Source: Erythrobacter aureus
GTDB lineage: Bacteria > Pseudomonadota > Alphaproteobacteria > Sphingomonadales > Sphingomonadaceae
Length of the DNA stretch: 64,000 bases
Assembly: GCF_003355455.1 (NCBI RefSeq)
Contig: NZ_CP031357.1
Coordinates: 2,396,501-2,460,500, forward strand
Direction of reading: 5' to 3'
The notes beneath the pieces are model-generated. The model did not search any database and was not told where the DNA came from. It was given only the letters and a program-made list of their open reading frames with translations. This document shows positions 52,263 to 59,872 of this stretch, piece by piece; position 1 is the stretch's first letter; every line of letters starts with the position of its first letter. The position numbers were made by a program, and so were the translations under genes.

Positions 52263-52802
52263 TCAGCCTTCCAAGGCGGCAAGCCCGGCTTCGGCGGTAT
52301 CGCCCAGGCCCAGCGCATCGAACATCAGCGCCCCCTCCACCAGCGTCGCGACCAGCCTCGCCCCGCCCTTGGGATCGGGATCGTCGGGAGGCATGTGCGC
52401 CTCGAACCAGGCAAGCTGGCTGTCCATCATCGCCGAGGCGCTGGCGCGAAAGGCCTTGCCGCCCTTCGCCGAACCCGCGACGATTTCCCACCACAGCCGC
52501 AGGAAAGGCGCGAACATGGGCGCCCGGGCGATCGCGAGGAGGCGCTGGGCACAATCCTTGCGGCTGGCCGCGGGCTCGCTGGGATAGGCCATGTCGAGCG
52601 CCTGGGCATACATGGCCGCGACATGCGCGAGCAGCGCCTCGACCAGTGCGTCCTTCGAACCGAAATGATAGATCAGCATCCGGTCGCTGGTCCCGGCGGC
52701 CTTGGCCAATGGGCGCAGGCTGGCCCCGGCGAGCCCATGTTCGAGCACATGGGCGGCGAGCAGCGGCAGGAGGGCATCGCGGGACAGGGCGGGCTTGGAC
52801 AT
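52263..52802 (-). CDS. TetR-family transcriptional regulator
   Basis: 179 residues from ATG 52802. HTH region LLPLLAAHVLEHGLAGASLR, TSDRMLIYHFGSKDALVEAL. C-terminal ligand-binding domain is helical. Divergently transcribed from the membrane protein gene at 52872, with two palindromic operators in the 69-bp intergenic region. It probably represses itself and this neighbour. Confidence 0.88.
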   Translation of the reverse strand: MSKPALSRDALLPLLAAHVLEHGLAGASLRPLAKAAGTSDRMLIYHFGSKDALVEALLAHVAAMYAQALDMAYPSEPAASRKDCAQRLLAIARAPMFAPFLRLWWEIVAGSAKGGKAFRASASAMMDSQLAWFEAHMPPDDPDPKGGARLVATLVEGALMFDALGLGDTAEAGLAALEG

Positions 52803-52809
52803 TATTGCT

Positions 52810-52853
52810 TGTAGCACCTGCTACATTGAGCTACCAGTGTAGCGAGTGCTACA
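52810..52853. promoter_or_regulatory. Two TetR operator-like palindromes
   Basis: TGTAGCACCTGCTACA (52810-52825) and TGTAGCGAGTGCTACA (52838-52853) share the arms TGTAGC and GCTACA; centre-to-centre spacing is 28 bp. They lie between the divergent TetR gene and the 52872 gene, close enough to both starts to block initiation. Confidence 0.75.
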
Positions 52854-52871
52854 TAGCCATCGGAGCCCATC

Positions 52872-53258
52872 ATGACCACTCTCGATATCCTCTTCGTCGC
52901 CGGTATTGCGGGCGCCCTGCCCTTCGTACTGTTTCTGGCATTCGGCCGCCAAGTGCAAGAAAGCTTCCTTCTGGTCGCGCTGCTGGCCGGGGCCTTCTGG
53001 GTCTTCAGCGCCATCACGATCCTGCGCGAAGGCGTGCTCGGCTTCGTGCCCAACCACACGGTCAATCTGTGGGGCACGCAGGTGTGGTACGACCTGGTCA
53101 TCTGCGTGGTCGTGGCGCTGACCTTCATCGTGCCGCGCGCGCGGGCGGTCGGCATGAATGTGCCGCTGTGGGTCATCGCCTGCGGGCTGAGCGCCTCGAT
53201 CGCCCTGCTGCCGATGGTCGCGCGGCTGTTCTGGCTGGAACGGCGCACAACTTCCTGA
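52872..53258 (+). CDS. Small integral membrane protein
   Basis: 128 residues with about four hydrophobic segments (ILFVAGIAGALPFVLFLAFG, SFLLVALLAGAFWVFSAITI, YDLVICVVVALTFIV, VPLWVIACGLSASIALL). GGAG precedes the ATG. No family recognised; the likely target of the adjacent TetR regulator. It may be a transporter-like or stress-response membrane protein, but sequence alone does not show this. Confidence 0.7.
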   Translation: MTTLDILFVAGIAGALPFVLFLAFGRQVQESFLLVALLAGAFWVFSAITILREGVLGFVPNHTVNLWGTQVWYDLVICVVVALTFIVPRARAVGMNVPLWVIACGLSASIALLPMVARLFWLERRTTS

Positions 53259-53301
53259 ACCCGCTTGAAGCGGGCGCGCGGCTTTCCTAAGCCGCTTGCC
53301 A

Positions 53302-54573
53302 ATGAGCCGCGCGCCCGAGCAACCCAAGGATCCCTTGCGCTGGTGCGCCGCGCTGGCACTGCTTTTCTGGCTGGCCTGCCTGCCGCATCTCACCGTCGCC
53401 CAGAAACCCTATTTCGACGAGGTCCACTACCTCCCCGCCGCGCGCGAGCTGCTGGTCATGGGAGAGTTCACCAATCGCGAGCACCCGCTGCTGGGCAAGC
53501 AGCTGATCGCGCTCGGCATGGCCATGTTCGGTGACAATCCCTGGGGCTGGCGCCTGCTGCCCACGCTGTTCGGCACGCTCGCCCTGTTCGCCGCCATGCG
53601 GGCGCTATGGTTCGGCACGCTGAGCCGCTTTGCCACGCTTGCCTATGGCGTGTTGCTGGCGACGGGGTTCCACCTGTTCATCCACGCGCGGATCGCGATG
53701 CTGGACATCTTCTGCCTCGCCTTCCTCAGCCTCGCGGCCTGGCACTATGCCGCCGCCATCCGCCAGCCCGAACAGGGACGCTGGCGGCTCGCACTGACCG
53801 GTATCGCGCTGGGTCTCGCCATGGGCGCCAAATGGAACGCGCTCGTTATCGCCATGCTGCCCGGCCTCGCCTTTTTCTTCGTCCGCGCCGCAGCCGGGCG
53901 CCGCCGTTTGTTCCTGAGCCGCCGCGGCGCGCCCGTTCCAGGCACCACGCTGGTCGAGGCGACGCTGTGGCTCGGCGTGCTGCCGCTGGCGGTCTATGCC
54001 GCGACCTATCTTCCGGCCTTCTTCTTCCGCGTGAACCCGATTACCGAAGGTCTGCTGTTCCACCACCAGTTCATGCTGTCGCAGCAGGAACAGGTGCTCA
54101 AGCCCCATCCCTACCAGTCGACCTGGGAGCAATGGGTGCTGAACGCGCGATCGATCTGGTATCTCTACGAGCCGATCGATGGCGTGCAGCGCGGAATCAT
54201 GCTGATCGGCAATCCGCTGACCATGCTGCTCGGCCTGCCCGCGCTCGCCTGGTGCGCCTGGCACGGCGTGGTCCGCCGCCACTGGACCGCATTGGGCGTG
54301 GTCGCGCTCTATGGCGTGAGTCTAGGGTTCTGGATCATGGCGAGCAAGCCGGTTCAGTTCTATTACCACTACGCCCTGCCCAGCATGGCGCTGCTCGCCG
54401 CGCTGGCGCTGGCCTGCGACGCATTGTGGCAGAACGGCTGGCGGAAAACCGCGCTTGCGCCGGTCGTCGGCAGCGTGCTGGTATTCGCCTGGTTCTATCC
54501 CATCATCAGCGGTGCGCCGCTGAAAGGGCCTGACAGTTTCGCCGTTTGGACCTGGCTGGAAAGCTGGAGGTGA
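53302..54573 (+). CDS. PMT/GT39-like glycosyltransferase
   Basis: 423 residues from ATG 53302. A polytopic membrane protein with about ten helices; an early loop has PYFDEVHYLPAARELL with acidic residues and EHPLLGKQLIALGMAMFGDN, as in dolichyl-phosphate-mannose-protein mannosyltransferases and ArnT-like enzymes, which use a polyprenyl-phosphate sugar. It may work with the GT2-GtrA protein that faces it across the palindromic element. Confidence 0.85.
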   Translation: MSRAPEQPKDPLRWCAALALLFWLACLPHLTVAQKPYFDEVHYLPAARELLVMGEFTNREHPLLGKQLIALGMAMFGDNPWGWRLLPTLFGTLALFAAMRALWFGTLSRFATLAYGVLLATGFHLFIHARIAMLDIFCLAFLSLAAWHYAAAIRQPEQGRWRLALTGIALGLAMGAKWNALVIAMLPGLAFFFVRAAAGRRRLFLSRRGAPVPGTTLVEATLWLGVLPLAVYAATYLPAFFFRVNPITEGLLFHHQFMLSQQEQVLKPHPYQSTWEQWVLNARSIWYLYEPIDGVQRGIMLIGNPLTMLLGLPALAWCAWHGVVRRHWTALGVVALYGVSLGFWIMASKPVQFYYHYALPSMALLAALALACDALWQNGWRKTALAPVVGSVLVFAWFYPIISGAPLKGPDSFAVWTWLESWR

Positions 54574-54657
54574 GTTTTTCGCTGCGTGCGTGAGGCGCAG
54601 CCGCGCTTCCCTAGGCTGTGCCTTCCCGCTCCCCTCCCGGAGTCTTTGGTGGATGCG

Positions 54658-54789
54658 CCTTCGACATCCGTCGAAGGCTTGCGGCACCAGCCCACTCCCC
54701 ACCCGGCCACCCATTCAGCATGATCCCATGGGTGGCCGGGTGGGGGAGTGGGCTGGTGCCACCGCAGGGCCGGGACCGATGTCCCGACC
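54658..54789. repeat. Palindromic element, copy 2
   Basis: 132 bp between two convergent genes. Left hairpin CCTTCGAC-ATCC-GTCGAAGG (54658-54677); central inverted repeat with 32-bp arms, 54683-54714 with 54728-54760, 13-base loop and one extra G in the right arm; right hairpin GG(C)CGGGAC-CGAT-GTCCCGACC with one mismatch (54768-54789). Organisation and the one-G asymmetry match copy 1 at 35571-35705, but the stem bases differ in compensating pairs. Confidence 0.8.
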
Positions 54790-54803
54790 GCACGCAACAA
54801 TCC

Positions 54804-55949
54804 CTAATACCTGCCCCACACGAAGCGGCTCGAAAGCGCGTAGTTCCACACCGAGCCGATGCCGATGCCGACCAGTGCGGCCAGCACTTCGTGAAGGCCG
54901 CGATCATACAACGTGGTCGCCACCGCGACATTGGCGAAGGCGCCGATCGAGCAGGCCACGATGAAACTGAGCCAGCCCCAGAACACCTTGTCCGCTTCTT
55001 TCAGGCGGCGATCGCGGTAGGTCAGGAAGTTGTTGAGCCAGAAATTGAAGGTCATCGCCCCGAACGTCGCGACCGCCTGGCTCCAGCCGAAATTCGTCCC
55101 GACGATCAATAGGAAGGCATAAAGGATCGCCATGTGCACGCCGATGCCGATAACCCCGACCGTCCCGAACAGCGCGAAGCGTGTGGGAATGACGCGGCCG
55201 AAGCTCTTGTCATAAAGACCGGCGAGAAAATCGAGGGCAATCGCACGATCGAGCTTGCTTTCACCGGAGCGGCGAGCGGAGAAGTTCATCGGAAAATCCT
55301 TCACCTTGAGCGGTGTGTCGGAAGTGGCGAGCAGGTCGAGCAATATCTTGAAGCCGATGCCCGACAGGTTGGGCGCCAGGCGGCGCGCCGTCGCGGTGGG
55401 CAGCAGGAAAAAGCCGCTCATTGGGTCGGACAGGTCCACGCCGGTCAGCTTGCGGGCGAGGAAATTGGCCACGCTCGACAGCTTCTCGCGGTCGGGACGC
55501 CCCCATTCCTCCATGCTCGCGCCTTCGGCGAAACGGCTGGCCACGGCCACCTCTGCTTCTCCCGATTTCACCGCTGCAAGCATATCGACAAGCAGCCTGG
55601 GATCGTGCTGGTGGTCGGCATCCATCACCGCGACATAGGGCGCGGCAGTGGCGCAAAAGCCTTCGATCGCCGCACTCGACAGGCCCCGACGGCCGATCCG
55701 CTGAATGACCCGAACGCGCGGGTCGGACAGCGACAGACGGCGAGCCTCGTCGCTGGTCCCATCCGACGAATTGTCGTCGACGATCAGCACCTCCCAGCCC
55801 GAGATGCCCAGCGCATCCTCGATCCGCTCGACCAGCGGTTCGAGATTGTCGCGCTCGTTGAGCGTCGGCAGGATGATGGCGAGGTCCAGCGGACGGGCGC
55901 TGGAGACGGTATTGGCTATGGAGGGCTGCGTTTCCGGGGTCATATCCAT
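54804..55949 (-). CDS. GT2 polyprenyl-phosphate glycosyltransferase fused to GtrA-like domain
   Basis: 381 residues. The N-terminal 230 residues are a DPM1-type family-2 glycosyltransferase (LAIILPTLNERDNLEPLVER, DDNSSDGT, VAVMDADHQHDP), and the C-terminal 130 residues form four membrane helices of the GtrA family (FALFGTVGVIGIGVHMAILY and MTFNFWLNNFLTYRDRR). Such fusions make polyprenyl-phosphate sugars and may help flip them. The 53302 protein is a candidate user. Confidence 0.9.
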   Translation of the reverse strand: MDMTPETQPSIANTVSSARPLDLAIILPTLNERDNLEPLVERIEDALGISGWEVLIVDDNSSDGTSDEARRLSLSDPRVRVIQRIGRRGLSSAAIEGFCATAAPYVAVMDADHQHDPRLLVDMLAAVKSGEAEVAVASRFAEGASMEEWGRPDREKLSSVANFLARKLTGVDLSDPMSGFFLLPTATARRLAPNLSGIGFKILLDLLATSDTPLKVKDFPMNFSARRSGESKLDRAIALDFLAGLYDKSFGRVIPTRFALFGTVGVIGIGVHMAILYAFLLIVGTNFGWSQAVATFGAMTFNFWLNNFLTYRDRRLKEADKVFWGWLSFIVACSIGAFANVAVATTLYDRGLHEVLAALVGIGIGSVWNYALSSRFVWGRY

Positions 55950-55975
55950 TGCATGACCCGGTTATGCCGCATTCC

Positions 55976-57043
55976 TCAAGATATGGTTACCAGCTTCCTA
56001 ACAATCGCATCGCCGATCTCGCCCGTCGAAGCGCTGCCGCCGAGGTCGCCGCCAAACACGCCATCGGCCAAAATGCCCTCGACCGCGCGCTCGATTCGCG
56101 CCGCGTCTTCCTCCCGCCCGAGCGAGTGGCGCAGCAGCATCGCGAGGCTCAGCGCGGCGGCCACCGGGTTCGCCTTGCCCTCACCCGCAATGTCGGGTGC
56201 GCTGCCATGGATCGGCTCGTAAAGGCCGAAAGTGCCATAATCGGTCTGCCGTTCGCCGAGCGAGGCGCTGGCGAGCAGGCCAATCGACCCGACGCAGGCA
56301 GAGGCCTGATCCGACAGGATATCGCCGAACAGATTGCCGGTGACGATCGTGTCGAACTGGCCCGGCGACTTCACTAGCTGCATCGCGGCATTGTCGACAT
56401 ACATGTGATCGAGTTCGACCTCGGGATAGTCTTTCGCCACCTCGATGATCGTCTCGCGCCAGATCCGGCTGGTTTCGAGGACATTGGCCTTGTCGACGCT
56501 GGTCAAGCGCTTGTTCCGGCCCATCGCGGCGCGGAAGGCGGTATGCGCGATGCGGCTCACTTCGGCCTCGTTATAGGACATGGAGTCCCACCCCTCGCGC
56601 CCGCCATCGCTCACCCGTTCGCCCTTGTCGCCGAAATAGACATCGCCATTCAGCTCGCGCACGACGAGCAGGTCGATGCTGCGCGCGACTTCGGGTTTGA
56701 GCGAGGACAGGTGTTCGAGGCCGGGAAAGCCAGCCGCCGGGCGCAGGTTCGCGAACAGGCCAAGCTCGCTGCGCAGGCCGAGGATCGCCTGTTCGGGCCG
56801 CAAGTCGCGCGGCAGGTCGTCACAGGTGAAATCGCCCACCGCGCCGAACAGCACGGCATCGGCGGCGCAGGCCATTTGCAGCGTTTCCTGAGGGAGCGGA
56901 TGCCCATGGCGGCGGTAGGCCACAGCGCCGACATCGCCCTCTAACAGCGTCAAACCGGGCAGCGCGAGTTCATCGAGCACGCGCAGCGCCTGTGCCGTAA
57001 CCTCGGGACCGATCCCGTCGCCTGCGAAAACTGCAATCTTCAA
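55976..57043 (-). CDS. leuB: 3-isopropylmalate dehydrogenase
   Basis: 355 residues; oxidative decarboxylation of 3-isopropylmalate with NAD+ in leucine synthesis. Signature motifs: VFAGDGIGPEVTAQAL, substrate loop, YVDNAAMQLVKSPGQFDTIV, GNLFGDILSDQA and YEPIHGSAPDIAGEGKANP. Start is at ATG 57043 with the usual MKIAVFAGDG. Other leu genes are not in the window. Confidence 0.95.
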   Translation of the reverse strand: MKIAVFAGDGIGPEVTAQALRVLDELALPGLTLLEGDVGAVAYRRHGHPLPQETLQMACAADAVLFGAVGDFTCDDLPRDLRPEQAILGLRSELGLFANLRPAAGFPGLEHLSSLKPEVARSIDLLVVRELNGDVYFGDKGERVSDGGREGWDSMSYNEAEVSRIAHTAFRAAMGRNKRLTSVDKANVLETSRIWRETIIEVAKDYPEVELDHMYVDNAAMQLVKSPGQFDTIVTGNLFGDILSDQASACVGSIGLLASASLGERQTDYGTFGLYEPIHGSAPDIAGEGKANPVAAALSLAMLLRHSLGREEDAARIERAVEGILADGVFGGDLGGSASTGEIGDAIVRKLVTIS

Positions 57044-57055
57044 GTCACTACCTCG

Positions 57056-57154
57056 CCATTGCGAGCGGCACGGCCGCGCGGCAATCCATGGACCGACAAT
57101 GCGGCTACCGAAACGCCATGGATTGCTTCGTCGCCAGCGGCTCCTCGCAATGAC
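57056..57154. repeat. Inverted repeat of the CATTGCGAG type, copy 2
   Basis: Left arm CCATTGCGAGCGGC..GCAATCCATGG (57056-57091), right arm CCATGGATTGC..CTCCTCGCAATGA (57117-57154). It matches copy 1 at 38549-38649 in the outer CATTGCGAG and the GCAATCCA inner parts, with different middle bases. It occupies the leuB-recO spacer. Confidence 0.75.
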
Positions 57155-57157
57155 CGA

Positions 57158-57757
57158 TCAGGATATCATCCGTGCCAGCCGCTGCCTGAGGAGTTGCCGT
57201 GCAGCTAGGACGTCGGCCCGGGTATCGGCAAGCAGGTAGCGTGCGATAAGCGGTTCCTGGCGGTCGAGAATTTCCAAGGCCTGCCCAAGGTCCGCTATCG
57301 CGGGCCGCTCGCCACCATAGCCCAGCTCGCGCAGCAGCAGCGTCTCGTAGATGGCCAGCGCCTCAACCCACTGGCGCGCAGCATCGGCCGAACAGATCGC
57401 ATCGAGCAGTCCGCCGAGCGCCGCGTAAAGCGTGGGATAGGGGTTGCGCTCGGGCAGTGCCGCGGCGGTGAGCGCGGTGGCCCATGCGATGGCGGCGGAC
57501 GATAGCGGTTCGGACAGCCACGGCCCCCGGCTCCGCACCAGCTCCAGCCTGGCGAATGGTAGCTGGCTGTCCGACTTGGCGCGGATGTCCGCCTGCACCA
57601 CGTTTCCGGGGATCATTACCGGCCGCAACTGCCGCCCGCGCCCGCCCGCGACATAGGCGGCAACCACTCCGCTCTCTTCGGTGAGCAGCCGCGCGATCAC
57701 CGCCGTTTCCCCATGCGGGCGCGCGGCGATCAATATAGCGGGTGCGGTGAGGTGCAT
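57158..57757 (-). CDS. recO: DNA repair protein RecO
   Basis: 199 residues with the RecO N-terminal OB-fold segment (APAILIAARPHGETAVIARL, GNVVQADI) and a helical C-terminal part. It is shorter than E. coli RecO (242) and has no zinc-binding cysteines, common in sphingomonads. It loads RecA with RecF/RecR onto gapped DNA. Confidence 0.88.
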   Translation of the reverse strand: MHLTAPAILIAARPHGETAVIARLLTEESGVVAAYVAGGRGRQLRPVMIPGNVVQADIRAKSDSQLPFARLELVRSRGPWLSEPLSSAAIAWATALTAAALPERNPYPTLYAALGGLLDAICSADAARQWVEALAIYETLLLRELGYGGERPAIADLGQALEILDRQEPLIARYLLADTRADVLAARQLLRQRLARMIS

Positions 57758-57783
57758 GGGCTGCCCTGTAGCACCATCCGTGG

Positions 57784-57799
57784 CCCTGCCTTCGCAGGG
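57784..57799. repeat. Single CCCTGC-CTTC-GCAGGG hairpin
   Basis: Same hairpin type as those at 4327-4395, as a single copy, between recO and the ubiK-like gene. Confidence 0.6.
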
Positions 57800-57806
57800 G
57801 CGACGG

Positions 57807-58052
57807 TCACTTGATCTTGGCTTCCAAAGCCGCGACGCGGGCCTTGAGGTCTTCCGCTTCTTCGCGGGCCTTGCCGGCCATCATCTTCACCGCGTCGAAT
57901 TCCTCGCGGCTGACGAAATCCATCCCACCGAAGGTTTCCTTCGCCCGTTCGCGCGCGGCATCGCGTGCCTCGCGCCCCATGCCGGCAAGCGTACCGGCCG
58001 CCGAATTGGCGAGTTTGACGAAATCGGCGATCAACGGGTTCTGAGATTGCAT
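57807..58052 (-). CDS. UbiK/BMFP-family accessory factor
   Basis: 81 residues from ATG 58052; the upstream frame to 58094 is not favoured. MQSQNPLIADFVKLANSAAG at the N-terminus and a C-terminal coiled-coil helix (FVSREEFDAVKMMAGKAREE, LKARVAALEAKIK) match the family, whose E. coli member aids ubiquinone biosynthesis. Small trimeric, membrane-associated proteins. Confidence 0.85.
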   Translation of the reverse strand: MQSQNPLIADFVKLANSAAGTLAGMGREARDAARERAKETFGGMDFVSREEFDAVKMMAGKAREEAEDLKARVAALEAKIK

Positions 58053-58089
58053 CCCGTCCCCTTGGGACGCGATGCGGTTTTTGTCTAGC

Positions 58090-58330
58090 CTCAAGCGCCG
58101 GCGGCCGCATCCGCAGCCTTAGGCTTTCCTCGCTCATGCGACCTGAAGGTCGCATCGCTGCGGGCGCGCAGTCGCGCTTGCCTCGCCTGCGGCTCGGATC
58201 GGCGCAGGACAGCTTGATCGCGCATGATCCGTCCACGACCAGTGGACGGCAAGGCCGACCGGCCGCCCGCAGCGGGCGCAGCTTGCTGCGCGTCTAGCGA
58301 GGACGAACCCGCGGAGGCGGGTTCGAAAGA
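58090..58330. repeat. Repeat-rich spacer upstream of the ubiK-like gene
   Basis: Contains the CTCAAGCGCCGG repeat (58091-58103), the CTCGCTCATGCG repeat with its hairpin (58121-58203), and further hairpins: CGTCCAC/GTGGACG, GCGCAGC/GCTGCGC and GAACCCGC/GCGGGTTC. The two named repeats recur near 38.1-38.5 kb. No coding region was supported. Confidence 0.55.
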
Positions 58331-58337
58331 CAAGAAT

Positions 58338-58886
58338 TCAAATCCTCACCCGTTCGACCGCGCCGTCAGGATCGCCACCATCCGCATCGGGATTGAGCTG
58401 CAAAAACTGGTAATTCAGCGCGGTCGCGAAGCAGACCCAGGCGAGATAGGGCAGCAGCAGAACTGCAGCCAGTTTCCGCACGCGCCAGAACAGCGCGATG
58501 ACCACCAGCAGGGTGAGCACGATTGCAACCAGCAGGAAAAGCGCCCCGGCGATCTGCTGCGCCCCGAAGAACACATAGCTCCACGAAAGGTTGAGCAGGA
58601 AATGCACCGCGAAGACCCATAGGGCGGCGGTGCGCCCGCGTGCGCCCCAAGCCGAAGCGACGAGCGCCACCGACAGGCCGATCATCGCATAAAGTATCGT
58701 CCAGACGATACCGAACCATTTGGGTTCGGGGTAGATATCCGGCTTTGCGAGGCTCTGGAACCAGGCGGTGTCAGGGCTGCCCAACATCCCCGCAAGGAAG
58801 CCCAGCAACACGCAAAGTGGAACCGTGAAAAGTGCCCAGCGAATGAAACTTGCGCGCAGCTGCCCGCGCGACGCCAGCATGTTCAT
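58338..58886 (-). CDS. tspO: TspO/MBR family tryptophan-rich sensory protein
   Basis: 182 residues, five membrane helices. Trp-rich loops: WFGIVWTILYAMIG and the conserved WSYVFFGAQQIAGALF, and C-terminal YLAWVCFATALNYQFLQLN. These match TspO, which binds porphyrins and is linked to light or oxidative stress in alphaproteobacteria. The N-terminal 20 residues extend slightly beyond the usual start. Confidence 0.92.
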   Translation of the reverse strand: MNMLASRGQLRASFIRWALFTVPLCVLLGFLAGMLGSPDTAWFQSLAKPDIYPEPKWFGIVWTILYAMIGLSVALVASAWGARGRTAALWVFAVHFLLNLSWSYVFFGAQQIAGALFLLVAIVLTLLVVIALFWRVRKLAAVLLLPYLAWVCFATALNYQFLQLNPDADGGDPDGAVERVRI

Positions 58887-58985
58887 GCGAATATCCCGTC
58901 AGCGATTCGTTTCATGCGCCTTGTGACGAGCCCTTGGCCCAGTGGCAATGCGCCGGCGCGATTCGTACCCGGGTGGGGCGGTGTT

Positions 58986-59708
58986 TTAAAACCGCAGCAT
59001 CACTTTACGCGCCAATGCCGGCGAAGCGGAGTGAACCGCCTTCAGTATCTTGACCATGCCGACATTGGCTTCCGACTGCCCCTTCTCCAGCGCGTGGACG
59101 ATCTGCCGCGCGCATTCTTCGGGCGGCATCTTCTTGTTGGTGCGTCCGGCGGTCATCTGGGTGTCGACCACCGGCGGCAGCGCCTCGATTACCGCGACAT
59201 TCGTATCGGCCAGTTGCGCGCGGATCGCCTGCGTATAGCTGCGCAGCGCCGCTTTGGTCGCGCAATAGACCGGGCCGCCCGCGCGCGGCGCGATGGCAAG
59301 CCCGCTGGTGACATTGACGATCGCCGCCTCGGGCCGCTGTTTCAGCCGCGGAACAAGCGCGGTAATCAGCCGGATCGGCGTGTTGAGATTGGTATGGATG
59401 CAATCGTCCGCCGCATCCGCATCGGGCGCGGCTTCGCGGAAATCGTGGTCGACCCCCTGGCCGGCATTGTTGACCAGCACATCGATGATGCGGTCTCCCA
59501 GCGCATGAAGAATGCGCTCGGCGCCGAGCGGGGTGTGAAGATCCGCCTCGATCGCCTCGAACCCGCGCTTGCGCATTGCCTCCAGCCGCTTGAGCGAACG
59601 CCCCGTCACGATCACCTCGGCGCCCTTGTCCCTGAGTTGGAGCGCCATCTGCTCGCCGATACCTGCCGTGCCTCCGGTGAGGAGCACACGCTTGCCATTC
59701 ATGTCCAT
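58986..59708 (-). CDS. Short-chain dehydrogenase/reductase
   Basis: 240 residues from ATG 59708. Rossmann TGxxxGxG in LLTGGTAGIGEQMAL, NNAG in LVNNAGQGVDHDF, Ser in VNVTSGLAIAPRAG, and YCATK active site. Similar to DltE-type oxidoreductases; the substrate is unknown. Divergent from the FAD oxidoreductase at 59873. Confidence 0.9.
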   Translation of the reverse strand: MDMNGKRVLLTGGTAGIGEQMALQLRDKGAEVIVTGRSLKRLEAMRKRGFEAIEADLHTPLGAERILHALGDRIIDVLVNNAGQGVDHDFREAAPDADAADDCIHTNLNTPIRLITALVPRLKQRPEAAIVNVTSGLAIAPRAGGPVYCATKAALRSYTQAIRAQLADTNVAVIEALPPVVDTQMTAGRTNKKMPPEECARQIVHALEKGQSEANVGMVKILKAVHSASPALARKVMLRF

Positions 59709-59872
59709 CAGGCTTTCACTATCCTTTTTTCCACGAGGCTGCGAACGATGGGGCGCGGTGTGCGTTCCGGCAAATCCCCTTCCGAAACATCGCGCCAATT
59801 GCCGCGCCTGCCCCTATCTCTTGCCGGGCGGGAGGCTACGCCGCAAGGGCATGAGCGGCAATGGAGACGCGT

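Noticed and set aside
58950..58998. tRNA-Leu-like fragment with GCGGTGTTTTAAAACCGC at about 58979
   Set aside because: The anticodon-arm-like hairpin is present, but no acceptor stem, D-arm or T-loop sequence fits around it, and the 3' part overlaps the end of the SDR gene. Treated as chance or, at most, a degenerate remnant.
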